Of a stretch of 64,000 nt of DNA, positions 1-10,438 are shown one piece after another (the stretch's first letter is position 1; every line of letters begins with the position of its first letter). The notes beneath the pieces are model-generated. The model made no database searches and was not told where the DNA came from. It was given only the letters and a program-made list of their open reading frames with translations. Source of the DNA: Erigeron canadensis (lineage: Eukaryota; Streptophyta; Magnoliopsida; Asterales; Asteraceae). The position numbers and the translations under genes are program-made. The DNA lies in assembly GCF_010389155.1 (NCBI RefSeq), contig NC_057765.1, positions 39,141,559 to 39,205,558 on the forward strand, in the 5' to 3' direction.

Positions 1-519
1 TAACTTTTGAAACAACCATTATTTGATAAACAAATCAAGAATGTGTAATATATATATATATATTTTGATAATATTATTCTATAAGAAGATTTATAAAAAA
101 TCAAATATAAAATTCAAATAAGTTAAAAGAAAGATAGATGATCTATGTTATATGAGATTAATGTAAATCAAGAGAATAACCAAAAAACTATACATATTAA
201 TTTTGATATGGTTAGATAGGTAAAATATTAAATTAACAATGTATTGTTGAAACATTTGTAGATGAAGGACTAAAAACGTATTTGACTGAAAGTTGAGTCA
301 AAGATGATGTCATCATGTTAATCCAATGGTGGATAAAAAAGATAGAAATTCAATCAATGGTTAAGATTACTTCATTTTTAAATTAAAGTTTCTGTTTTAA
401 TATATATTAAAAATACTACATAAAAAGTTAATATATGCTATAATAGTTAAGAAATCCAAGGTATAATATTAACGTGAGGACTAAGGAGTCCTATCCTAAT
501 CAATCTTGAATTGTTAAGA

Positions 520-705
520 AGTTCGGGTTCCATGGGTTTTCGGGTTTTCATCGGGTTAGCGCGGCCCGGCCCGTGAACCACATTTTCATGAAAATCAAGC
601 CCATGGACCGGACCACAATATACCAAGTTGGGTCGGTTTCAGTTTTTTCATGAGCCGGTTCAACGGGTTTCACGGGTCGGCCCGCATTTTGATCACCCCT
701 AACCA
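520..705. repeat. GC-rich end fragment of a probable hAT-like element
   Basis: A GC-rich patch (repeated cggcccg and cgggtt words) stands out in very AT-rich DNA. It ends with gatcacccctaa, which resembles the terminal inverted repeat of many plant hAT elements read outward. I could not find the matching left terminus or an 8-bp target duplication, so the family is a guess. The rest of 1-1230 shows nothing I recognise beyond low-complexity AT-rich sequence. Confidence 0.3.
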
Positions 706-809
706 CAAGATAAATATAGTAAAATTAATAATTAAAAATAAAAAAAAAGGATTTAGTAAAATCTACATCGACCATAATTTCAAGAAAATATTTAGGAAAA
801 ACCAATTAA

Positions 810-960
810 TCATAGATCAACTGGTAGCGTCACCATATGACCACAAATGAAAGCTGCAAGTCACATGTTCAAATCTTGCCAACGGCAATTGGAGAAACTA
901 TATCTTGTGGCATATGTGTGATAATGATGAGTCACCGGATATGAATTTTTTACAATGTGT
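810..960 (+). repeat. Possible SINE-like fragment
   Basis: The words ctggtagcg (near 820) and gttcaaatctt (near 869) have the order and approximate spacing of pol III A and B boxes in tRNA-derived SINEs. The match is loose, and no tail or target duplication was found. Confidence 0.2.
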
Positions 961-1233
961 GCTATGGGTACTAAGACTGTCTATGAACTAAAACTTTCTC
1001 ATTCAGTTACTTTTCTTAGAAAAGTTTTTAAATTGGAGTATTTTTTTTAGAAAAACATATCATTTATTTTTAAAAAATCTCATACCTCAACTATCCTAAA
1101 TCCTACCCTCATTGCATAATAAAATAATGCCCGTGTTATTTTTGAGCTAAAATCCCCCCTTTTCATACTAAAGGAGGAATCCCGAGTGACATCAGAATGT
1201 TGTGTTGTCGAGCTGAGAAGCTTGCCACATAGG

Positions 1234-1284
1234 AATTATGATGTCAAGTGTTAGGTATTTTAAGGTGTGTTTGGTGTGTGTAAA
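1234..1284 (+). repeat. Direct repeat, copy 1 (partner 2408-2459)
   Basis: About 50 bases starting aattatgatgtc recur almost unchanged at 2408-2459, inside the first intron of the MAP65 fragment. The second copy has one extra base and one visible substitution. The shared segment suggests that the DNA on both sides of MAP65 exon 1 has been rearranged or locally duplicated. Confidence 0.75.
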
Positions 1285-2241
1285 TTGAATTTTTAGCTTC
1301 TTTGAGAAGCTTTTGTATTAATATAATTAGATGATAGATGATTTAAAAAAAAATGAGCGGGAGTATGAAAGTATTTTGAATTTAGGCAGGCTTTTTGAGT
1401 TTGAATGTTTTGTTTGGCTCCTGATCTATTTGATATCTTTATTTTATTATTATAGCTGGGTATTTAAGTGTGTTGTAAGTTTGAGGGAAAGAAATATTAA
1501 TTTGTTGTGAAGTTTAATATAACTGTGGCGAATCATCAGTTGATTGTAGTTTAATATTAATTTGAAGGGTATCATGTGAACGAGTTTTGAAAATACAAAA
1601 GTAGATAAATCAATAATACATTTGCAGGTGTTTTTGTTTAAGTTTGTATTTAGAATTGAAAGTGGCAGGTGGTGATTTTGAAGGTGGGGTTGGTTGTGAA
1701 TATGTTTATGGGTATCATTTAGTGCAGAACATGATTTTAAAGGGTAAATAAGCTATGGAAATAATGACACAAGTACAAACACTAAAGGGATAACCGGATA
1801 TGGAGATTTATTTCATATTATTAGAAGTCCCGTATTGAGTTCTGGAAGTCAATGATTCATGACAGTTAGTATTTTATGGAGATCAAGAGTTTCTTTAGCA
1901 TTTAGCTTGAAAAGGTATTGTGATTCTAAGTTAACGCAATATAGATGTGCAAGTGGACCAGAACATAAAGAGGTTGCTAATTGTAAGTTTAAAATTAGAT
2001 TTTACTGTAGAATTTGTAGATAGGTTGTTTAATATAATTATAAGCATTCTCATTTATTGGTCTTTCAGCCCCAGAAGTTGACATTTTAAGTGGAAAGGAG
2101 GATCAACCTCCGGCTACAATTGGTATGAATATACAGTTTACCTGTGCTCTTATACATTTTGATATGTTGTAGTTGTGATCATGTTGTTATTGTTAGTCAA
2201 GTGCTAACTGAGTGAAATTATCAAAAGTGTTGTTTCAGAAT

Positions 2242-2929
2242 ATGTCTAATCCTCCCTTAAACAATCCCTTCCTGCAAGTCGAAACCACCTGTGGATCCCT
2301 CATTTACAAACTTCAGGTATTCTTTGCTTCCTTGTGAATGAGTCAATTCTGGTACCGTTTTCATTGCTAACCGGTCAAACGGCAGTATAAAAAGTATCTA
2401 AACAAGAAATTATGATGTCTAAGTGCTAGGTATTTTAAGGTGTGTTTGGTGTGTGTAAACAAGAAAACAGGTATGAATATGCCCAAACCGCCAAAAGTGT
2501 AATTTTAATGCAAAAAATCTTAAAACTGGGTAAATAGTTTAATGAAAATCAAATTTCCGTTGAAATGTTATAACTTTTGTAATCATGTTTGACAAATTAT
2601 AAGCTTTGGGCAAAAGTTATTTTGGTCAACCTGACTGACCCATAACAAAATTACTAATGGTATTTTCTAATTCTTAGCTTTGAATCAAAAATTGGTAATA
2701 TGTATGCAAATTGTGAAATCAGATAATATGGGATGAAGTTGGTGAGTCAGACGGTGAAAGGGATAAGATGCTATTAGAGCTTGAACAGGAATGCCTTGAG
2801 GTATACAGGAGAAAAGTAGATTTGGCGAATAGGAATCGAGCTCAACTTCGACAAGCTATTGCTGATTCTGAAGCAGCGTTAGCAGCCATATGTTCTGCTA
2901 TGGGGGGACGACCCGTGCACATTAGGCAG
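2242..2929 (+). pseudogene. MAP65-like gene fragment (first two exons only)
   Basis: The source gene encodes a microtubule-associated protein of the MAP65/Ase1/PRC1 family, which cross-links antiparallel microtubules, for example in the phragmoplast. Two exons are visible: 2242-2316 (25 codons, starting at an ATG just after an acceptor AG at 2237-2238) and 2723-2929 (69 codons). Both have GT-AG borders and join in phase to 94 residues with no stop. Diagnostic words are TCGSLIYKLQ, IIWDEVGES, LELEQECLEVYRRKV and the end GGRPVHIRQ, closest in my judgement to the MAP65-3/PLEIADE type. A full protein is usually 550-750 residues. No later MAP65 exon follows, so the homology stops at an intron. The fragment lies ahead of a Helitron 3' end and beside a TFIIIA fragment on the same strand, as expected for transposon gene capture. 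Confidence 0.8.
2408..2459 (+). repeat. Direct repeat, copy 2 (partner 1234-1284)
   Basis: This is the second copy of the roughly 50-base repeat, lying in the intron between the two MAP65-like exons. Confidence 0.75.
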
Positions 2930-3112
2930 GTAATGATATTAGCTAAATCAGTTCCCTTTAGGATTATGTGATGTATTCATTTGGATCTGTTAAATAGTAA
3001 TGCTCAACGAGTAGAATTGACAACATGTTGGATTGTTGGGTAGACCCTCAAACAGGCCTTATTTACTTTATGATTTGTTTAAAAATGAGTATGGGGTTTT
3101 CACCATCTTCAG

Positions 3113-3175
3113 AGTGTGCTCGCCAATGAGCCTGTTACAGTGAAAAGAGGGCATAGTGTCGGGGTCAAACCACAA
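3113..3175 (+). other. Candidate captured exon of unknown gene
   Basis: A 63-base open segment (21 codons) is bounded by cttcag on the left and gtatg on the right, the borders of a plant internal exon. It reads SVLANEPVTVKRGHSVGVKPQ minus its last residue or so. It does not continue the MAP65 reading and I do not recognise it. It may be a fragment of a third gene, or chance. Confidence 0.25.
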
Positions 3176-3514
3176 GTATGATTTTGTTCAATTTGTGCAT
3201 TGGAATTGCAAATGGAATGAAGATAATTAGTTATTAGATAAGTACTTAATGATCATATAATAATCATTATATAACGGAAGGTTGGGGAATTGTGTTGTGC
3301 ATCATTAAGAAGACTCACTCTTTTAACCCAATTTGAGGTACTTTAACTCCCATTTTACTAGACTGCAATCTGTTTTTTTGGGACCAAATTATCGTTACTT
3401 TGTTCTTCTTATGTAGTAATGTCCAAAATTATCAGAATTTGCTATACAATTATATAGAATATTAGCATTGATACTTGAAATGTCATAACCATTTTCAAAA
3501 TGACCTCCAAACAG

Positions 3515-3690
3515 GGATGTGTGAAATATTTTACCAACAACCAGTGCCTAAAGTCTCACGTCCATTCATGCCATCAACGCATTAACTGTGAGATTTGTGG
3601 TAGTAGACAACTTAAAAAGAATATTAAGCATCACCTCACACACATGAGAAAGTGGTTCCTAAAGAGAAGTTCAAATGTAGCTTTGATGTA
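3515..3690 (+). pseudogene. TFIIIA zinc-finger gene fragment, frameshifted
   Basis: The source gene encodes transcription factor IIIA, the C2H2 zinc-finger activator of 5S rRNA genes. After an acceptor-like aaacag, the open segment shows GCVKYFTNNQCLKSHV, then CHQRINCEICGS and LKKNIKHHL, the spacing of consecutive plant TFIIIA fingers. Near 3640 the frame breaks. The expected continuation (THEKVVPKEKFKCSF) is present in another frame, so one indel has occurred. Only about 55 of the usual 370-400 residues are present. The fragment is on the same strand as the MAP65 fragment, 0.6 kb downstream. Further exon-like pieces between 3715 and 4320 could not be assigned. Confidence 0.75.
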
Positions 3691-3714
3691 TTGTATAATC
3701 TCTCATCACTATTT

Positions 3715-5193
3715 GTCTTTTTAGGGAGATTTTTTGAAGGAAAATGGTAGACATAACAGAAACCATAGCAAGGAAGAGGGGGTTTCCTTCTAATGATAGG
3801 TGGTGATGTTGTGAACAATGTGCCACACTTGAGATTTAGTTGTGTGTGTGGTTTTTAATGTATCATTTAGCATATGGGCTGTAAATTATGTATGTGTATA
3901 TTTTTCTTAATGTATCAATAGTTATATATTTCAGGTTGCTTATCCAAAAGTAGTTGTGGAGGAAGCTTGCCATGCTGTCAAAAGTGGTTTTCTAATTTAT
4001 TGAGTGTTAGTTTTATAGTTCCTTTGTGTGTTTTTATTTTCATTCCGTATCTTTTGGTTGCAGGCATCTGACATCCTTTGTGTGTTTTAGTTCAAATGGC
4101 ATTGATGCAGTTCAAGAGTTCAAGACAGAAGCTCACCACTACTTTTCAGCACAATTCATGGGTATACAACATTGTATATAGAATAGTAAAATATACACCA
4201 AGAAAAATAATTGAGAGTTTTATGAACTTTCTCGACAGATGATTTTTTTGTGTATGGTGAACTTGCAGGCTGTAGCTCATGGTTTCTCAATCCGTGTAGG
4301 GCGTGATACTATGTCAATATAAGGTAACATGATAAACATGCAAGGTACTACTTAATTGATATCATACTTTAATCAATATAACTCAATTGGTTTGATGAAA
4401 ATATTATTAGAATATATGGATTATATGACTTTTATTGCCTATTTTGTAAGTGGGTAGTTTAGAGTATTATTTATTGCACATAATATATAAACAAATTGCC
4501 TGAACATTCTCACACAGTTCATCTACAAGTTTTTTATGATTACTTGCATTTGTAAAACGTTTTGTATATGTATGAAATTTTGTAAAATGTTTTGTATATG
4601 TATGAAATTAAGTTGGATTGGAGTTTAATTGGGTATATAAGATCTTTGGAATATATACATGGTTTGTCTCATTTTGGGTAACAAAATTTGCAGACTTGCT
4701 CAGATGATGTAACATAGGGGAATTTGATATTAATGGTTTGATAGTCAAATTTCAGAAGGAGGTATGCACATTATGATCTTTTGTCATTCTTGGCAGTGAA
4801 TGATTACTCTTATGGTTTGAGTTTGTGAATGTGTGATATATGAATACAAAAGTATTTCACTTTTTCACTTGAAGCTTAAAGAGATTACAAAGTTGAAGAA
4901 ACTATCAAAGAACCAGATCTGCCATGGAGTTAAAGAAAATGGGAACACTTGAAAGTGAAGAACACAACCACAAAAGCAAGAAAGGATTGAAAATTCTTAT
5001 ACAACTCCGCTTACTATCTTTTGTAAAACTTTGCTTAATATCTTTTGTTACTATTGTAATATCCAATATAGAACTCCTACTTTTGTAACTATTTCATTAG
5101 TTTTACATTATCTATATTGCAAATATTTAGTCTTTCATTTACTCAACATAATCAACTAATAAATAACTAACTAAATCGTTTTTTTAAAAACTA
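3715..5193 (+). other. Stretch with unassigned exon-like pieces, then AT-rich DNA
   Basis: Several short open segments follow acceptor-like tttcag or tgcag sites, near 3715, 3935, 4064 and 4268. One near 4270 reads AVAHGFSIRVGRD, which faintly recalls FAR1-type domains. None is long enough to name. From 4330 on, the DNA is AT-rich with no coding signal that I can defend. Confidence 0.25.
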
Positions 5194-5222
5194 CCCGCAT
5201 TTTCCGCGAGATAAAAATCTAG
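5194..5222 (+). mobile_element. Helitron 3' terminus (plus orientation)
   Basis: The hairpin-like cccgcattttccgcgag is followed 8 bases later by CTAG and then a T. This fits a Helitron 3' end, with a short GC hairpin just before CTRR and insertion between A and T. It is the nearest Helitron end downstream of the MAP65 and TFIIIA fragments and has their orientation. The matching 5' end (TC) was not located. Confidence 0.6.
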
Positions 5223-6272
5223 TATTAATTTAAAAATGCATTTCTTATATATTCCCTACTAACAGAACAATGATAATCCCCACATGTAACCGATGGGTCC
5301 ACAAAGATTTAATACTACATTGAAGATCACAACAAATTTGATAAGGAGATCTAAACTATAATGCATAAAATTGAAGATCCCAAATATAATATTTGAACAC
5401 ATTCAAGAGTCAGGACCTTTTTAATGATGGAATGAATCACTTGGTGTGCTATCTACAATTGACTACAGTCTGTTAAAATCTCCATACAATTAAGGTTTTC
5501 TTTGTCTTCAGATTTAGGTACAAAAAAACCAATTAAAACAGGCATTAAGCCATTAAGTGTAGCCAATTTAGTGAAATTTTGACATCAATAGAGCAGTAAC
5601 CATGGCAGTAAAGATAACGTGTTAGTTGAGATTGAAAATTTGTAAGGACTCCATAATAACAAACTTCAAATCTCTACAAAGTCTAATTTGGGCAATGACT
5701 AACTCTAGAGCAACCTACAAGCTACAACCATCACTGCATAAATTACAAGTTATTGTCATCATAATGGGTTAGCAAAGAGTTTTACCTTCTTTTATCTCAT
5801 TTATCATCATCGGAAAACTGTCTTTATGAACAAGCAATGTTACAGTGAACTTACCACTATACCACTAATCATGAATACATGTGTGGGTGTGAGTGCAGCA
5901 TTATGAAAAGAAAAAAAATAATAATGACAAAAATATGTTAGGGATGTCTATTTCAACCCTTTCATGTAACAATTTATAAATAATCAACTTTCGGCTATAC
6001 TTTTACTTTAAGTATTAAACTTGTTTTGCTAGAAAAAAACAGAACCATTACTTAGATAATAATTTTTGTAATCAACCATTCTTGTGATGTAAAATTACAT
6101 TTTAGTTTAATCTGCCCATGTTTAATTTCCATCTGTGTGATGTAATATAATATCGACGTATCCATGGCCAAACTTGCATGAAACTACTGAACCCATGTGA
6201 GATTATTTACCTAATCTACATCAAATCAATATAATCTCCTCTAAAAAGTAGAGTGGTTGATTATGTTTGATA
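5223..6272. other. AT-rich intergenic DNA
   Basis: No coding region, RNA gene or repeat structure was recognised in this stretch. Confidence 0.5.
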
Positions 6273-6459
6273 TGAGCTCATTTAGCTCTACTCAAGCTGA
6301 TTTTTATACCAATCAAATAACTGAACTTATTTACAATTCTATTCCGGTCTCTTTAGCTCTACTCAAGCTGATTTTTATACCAATTAAATAACTAAACTTA
6401 TTTACACTTTTAACTATGATTGGTATAAAAATCAGCTTGACTAGAGCTAAATGAGCTCA
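6273..6459. repeat. Hairpin repeat, 43-bp arms
   Basis: Bases 6273-6315 and 6417-6459 are reverse complements with one mismatch. Between them, 6353-6390 repeats most of the left arm in direct orientation. Such a foldback is typical of a small MITE remnant, but no target duplication was identified. Confidence 0.8.
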
Positions 6460-6678
6460 AATATTCCAATATATCAATAGAGATCAACCTTCTCCTCACA
6501 AAGTCCCACTCTCACTTATGATATGAACTTTTTATTCATCCATACATATACATAAGGTCAGGTTTTTTATGGAGCTACTACTTTGAAGTTTACATTATTG
6601 ATGTCTATTTATACATGTTTGTGGAGTTTATTCTAGTGTTTATGCAGGTGAAGAAAATTTGGGTTCGTTTTCGTCGTA

Positions 6679-8393
6679 ATGGAGAGCAAGAATACTATAT
6701 CTAATGCTAAAGATCAGCTTCCCACTTCTAACTATGATGAAGTTCTCTTGAAGCATAGTCTGCTCTTTTCAGATGGACTTATGCAAAATTAATTTGATTA
6801 GAAAAGAAGTATGGTATAAATTTGAGTTTTACATTTTCACCTTTCTAACATACACACACACTGAACTATGAATCTGACCGTAGTCTCAAGTTATGGATTG
6901 TGTTCATTTTCTGCATTATAAGACTACAAATTGGTTTCATGTTTTAAGCAATGTGAAAATATAGTACTTGAGAAATGTAAGAGAACAGTTGTACTCAGCT
7001 GCAGAGCATTTTGAAGATTCTTACAAGAATCATCAGAAACAAATGTAAGTGGCTCATTTGCTTCATTGAGATACTTAGATTTAGTTATTTTTACTACTTG
7101 ATTAGCTCATTTCTCTCAACTAATAACCTAGGTTGTTAGAGAGCTTAAAGGACTACATCTCCAAATCCCTGATTAAAACCGTAGACCACTTGGGTTCAGT
7201 GACACACGAAGTTAACAAGTTCTTAGATGAACATGTCAATGATGTATCCGAAACAAAGCTTTGACTGGCATGCATGGAACAGGTGATACATTAGGTTTAT
7301 TATTCTGTTTAGTATAAATTACTATATATAATATTCAAAAGAGATCAGAGGTGGCAAGATGAGCACAGGTCGTGTGGGTTGCATAACGAGTTTGGGTTAA
7401 AACTGACCCGGTTGGGTTGTCCCACTACTATTTTGTACAAATTTGAAAAGAATTTATAGTCAATGATTTTACAATCATAATCTGAATGTTTGATAATACA
7501 AAGCTATGAGGTTGTATGCATTAAAGTATATATGTTGGGTGACTTTCAACCCATTCAACCCACTCACCTTTTCGCTATTTTTTATTTGGCCCGTTTGAGT
7601 TAAAACACCACACAAGTCAAGTTCTATTTGCATCTCCCGTTTGTTATTGTGTGTAATTTTTGGGGAAATATTGCATAGTTTACGCACATGCCAAGAATAT
7701 GCCAACCATGGAGGACTATCACAAAACTCACTGATGGTACAGACACTAAAATACCATAAGCAATATCCTGTCCAAGGTCATTCATGTTTTTCTCAGCTAT
7801 TTACAAAATTCTATAACTGCTCTTAGTATAACTAATGTATCTATTGTAAAATTTAACTTTCTTATTGTATGTAGTACATGTGTCACCATGATTTAATGTA
7901 AAAGGATCATGAAATAAATGTGATTTTCTAGTCTCATAAATCACCATGTGATTATGTATTCAAGTACAAAGCATAAATTATCAATTATTTCTACAGAGGC
8001 TTGCATTACTAAAGATATTAAAGCAGAAAAAGAAATGATCCAGTCATCAGGTTTAAGGTAACAGATATTTTCAAATTCCATGTTAACAAGTTGTTATCAG
8101 TTACCTCAATTGGAGCTCCAACAATACCAGTCCACGGTATAAAATACTTGTGCAGAAAAGAGGATTCTGAACAACCTTCTTCTGAGTTCCCAGTTACTTT
8201 TTCATTTGCTAAGGCTGCATCACACCAAACAAAGGGTTAGCAGATATTGACTTTTATCCAATTGTTGATTCTATTTTCAAGTATTTTCAACTTTATGCAC
8301 TGATAACTTTTACCCGGAAACCAGCAAAACGATCACATTCAATGTCACCACTACGCTTCCCTATTAAACGAAGCCTACTTCTTACGGAAGTTG
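6679..8393 (+). pseudogene. ABI-like (ABIL) gene, broken copy
   Basis: ABIL proteins are the plant Abi subunits of the SCAR/WAVE complex, which activates ARP2/3 actin nucleation. Four consecutive exon segments match the family. They are 6679-6785 (starts at ATG; contains NYDEVLLKHSLLFSDGLM), about 6973-7044 (REQLYSAAEHFEDSYKNHQK), 7132-7282 (LKDYISKSLIKTVDHLGSV, then EVNKFLDEHV) and about 7677-7776 (LRTCQEYANHGGLSQNSL, then KYHKQYPVQ). Later segments near 8110-8240 and 8310-8393 (FPVTFSFAKAAS; PAKRSHSMSPLRFP) fit the variable C-terminal half less securely. Defects: the first exon runs into a stop with no proper donor, an in-frame TGA lies where an Arg codon is expected near 7260, and the exon-4 acceptor appears mutated. 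This is a decayed gene that retains introns, so it is not a processed copy. Confidence 0.75.
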
Positions 8394-8540
8394 GTATGGT
8401 AATTCCAGTAAGAATAGCAATTCTTTTGATTATTTAGCTCTCAGATTTTTCTCTTATAGTCTTAGGTACGACCCTGTATTTGTCCATGTCTCCATACATG
8501 GATGATTGGATGTAAGAAATTGTTGAACCACTTAGATTAG

Positions 8541-8800
8541 AGGTGGCAAATTGGGTGGGTCTAGCAGGTTGTCAAAGTGGGTCTTTTGTATCGTTTGAAC
8601 CACTTTTTGTCCAAAAATTTGAAAATAAAAGTGTGTCAAATATGATACATATAAGTAATACTTTGATATTTCTTGAACAGTTTTCAAAAGATTTTATGCA
8701 TCAGAGATATAATTTGAGGGACTTTCTACCTATTTGACCCATGGCATTTTTTTGGCTATGTTTCTATTTGACTAACAAGTAGTTGGGTTCAAAACCTCTA
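8541..8800. repeat. hAT-like MITE remnant (similar remnant 7345-7605)
   Basis: The sequence opens with tagaggtggcaaattggg and closes with an outward-reading aaaacctcta. The segment at 7345-7605 also opens with agaggtggcaa and ends in Gly/Pro-rich gggtt words. Openings of this kind are common in plant hAT-derived MITEs. No clean 8-bp duplication is visible. Confidence 0.3.
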
Positions 8801-9041
8801 CTTCTTATGGGAAGGCAAAATGAGACTCGTGAGAGACGAGCCAAAGCTTTGGCAAACATTTGTTGATAAAGTTATTCAAATGCACAACCAGCAAGTAAAT
8901 TGAGATAAAAAAAAAATAATAATAATAAGATCTATCTTTAGCGGGTTCCTCGAGTAAAAGTGGGCTATCTCTAGTAGCGTATGAATTCCAAGCACGGGGA
9001 GTCATTGCACTGTTGCCCTCTGATAGTCTGCTTATCTCAGA

Positions 9042-9464
9042 ATGAATTCCAAATGCCACAACTCTTCTGAGGATTTTGGACAATTGATGGAACTCCTAGA
9101 TTATGATGCAAATTGTGTGCAACAAAATACCGTGCTTGAAAACTCAATCAGGCTTGGAAATCCCACAAAGATAGAGTTTTTCCGGACAAAGTACCAGCAC
9201 CCGAAGGAATTGAATGGAATAACACATGACCATATTAAACAAGCAGTATCTTTTGTTGGGGAAAACTTGTATCGCGTAAATGATCTAAGTGACAAAGAGT
9301 TGGGAACATTAAAGAAGCATATCGAGCTATTGGTAAACATGATAGCAGAAAGCATCAGAGAGGATTGGATCGAAGATATATTCGACGCTGTGTTAAATCA
9401 CGGTTACACAATCAACAAGACTGTTGAAGAGGGTGCCTCTTCAACAGTCTTGTTGATTGTGTAA
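9042..9464 (+). pseudogene. Left-arm copy of the RIP-like 3' half
   Basis: This plus-strand frame is the mirror copy of the minus-strand RIP-like segment and covers its last two-thirds. It carries the same motif region around NMIAES and reads through the palindrome centre into the other arm's antisense. Left of about 9047 it diverges from the longer copy and would be out of frame with it. It has no plausible start signal of its own and is best seen as the inverted-duplicate half of the palindrome. Confidence 0.6.
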
Positions 9465-9821
9465 CCGTGATTTAACACAGCGTCGAATATATCTTCGATC
9501 CAATCCTCTCTCATGCTTTCTGCTATCATGTTTACCAATAGCTCGATATGCTTCTTTAATGTTCCCAACTCTTTGTCACTCAGATCATTTACGCGATACA
9601 AGTTTTCCCCAACAAAAGATACTGCTTGTTTAATATGGTCATGTGTTATTCCATTCAATTCCTTCAGATGTTGGTACTTTGTCCGGAAAAACTCTATCTT
9701 TGTGGGATTTCCAAGCCTGATTGAGTTTTCAAGCACGGTATTTTGTTGCACACGATTTGCATCATAATCTAGGAGTTCCATCAATTGTCCAAAATCCTCG
9801 GAAGAGTTGTGGCCTTTGGAA
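9047..9821. repeat. Near-perfect palindrome: 386-bp arms, 3-base loop
   Basis: Bases 9047-9432 and 9436-9821 are reverse complements without gaps, leaving only gtg (9433-9435) as a loop. By eye I count about eight or nine mismatches, so the arms are roughly 98% alike and the inversion is young. The arms are derived from coding sequence, not from transposon ends. A transcript through it from either side would fold into a long duplex. Confidence 0.95.
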
Positions 9822-10063
9822 GAGATTCCGAGGGTGTAGAGGTCACTGTTCCGCATATGGAACATGACATCATATACCTCATCGGTGACCAGAACTCTGG
9901 TGACTTGATCAGGTTGCAGATATCCCACAAAGCCTCCTCTCTTATGATAAAACCGGCGAGCAGTCATCACTTTTCGTAGTCTAGCCACAACCCTTGTTCG
10001 AAAGTTTGTGTGCTTGGTAACATTGAAAATTATCTTTTTACTGTCGTGATAACAGTACTCCAT
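9404..10063 (-). pseudogene. RIP-like (rRNA N-glycosidase family) gene, 3' truncated
   Basis: Ribosome-inactivating proteins remove one adenine from the sarcin/ricin loop of large rRNA. The 219-codon minus-strand frame shows family-like features in order: an N-terminal IIFNVTKHTN strand and RLRK helix; SDLYTLGIS, aligning with the segment holding the first active-site Tyr; a second Tyr in LLDYDAN; and NMIAESMRED, placed and spaced like the catalytic Glu and Arg helix. The residues flanking that Glu/Arg pair depart from the usual consensus, so activity is doubtful even before truncation. The chosen start is the first ATG after an acceptor (exon begins at 10069). An upstream leader exon ending at 10439 and a 369-bp intron (10438-10070) have good borders, and no earlier in-frame ATG exists. 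The natural C-terminus is replaced by palindrome sequence. The family call rests on motifs only and needs a profile search. Confidence 0.5.
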
Positions 10064-10093
10064 CTCAATCTGAAAATACAAAAGAAAATGCAC

Positions 10094-10438
10094 TCAAAAT
10101 TTTATTAAAATTAATTGTAATATATATAAAAGTTTCATTTATATATATAACTACTAATTAATTAATAGTTATACAAGCATCTCTATTTAATTTTTTTTAC
10201 AATATATATCCGAAAATATAAAAATAGAAAACAAATCTCAAACATACATATCAATAATCCAAAAAAAATAAATAAATAACTACTCACATTAAAATAGAGA
10301 AAAAACAGAAAAAAACCAAGTATTTTGAACCATATCTTACTTTCTTTTTTTTAAAAAAAAATTTGTGACAGAGTAAAAAAGTACACAAACTATATAGATT
10401 AATACAAAATATATATTAAAAAAATTGAAAAATCTAAC
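10094..10438 (-). other. Predicted leader intron of the RIP-like gene
   Basis: On the minus strand, a donor (cttcag, then gttaga) at 10439/10438 and an acceptor (ttttcag) at 10070 bound a 369-bp AT-rich segment. An in-frame stop lies in the exon upstream, so translation most likely begins after the splice. Confidence 0.45.

Noticed and set aside
4264..4325. FAR1/MULE-type domain fragment
   Set aside because: Only about a dozen residues (HGFSIRVGRD) suggest it, which is too short to support an annotation beyond a passing mention.
10064..10093. Upstream start of the RIP-like frame at 10093
   Set aside because: The codon there is GTG on the minus strand, and the segment contains a good splice acceptor (ttttcag). 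The first ATG (10063) is more plausible.
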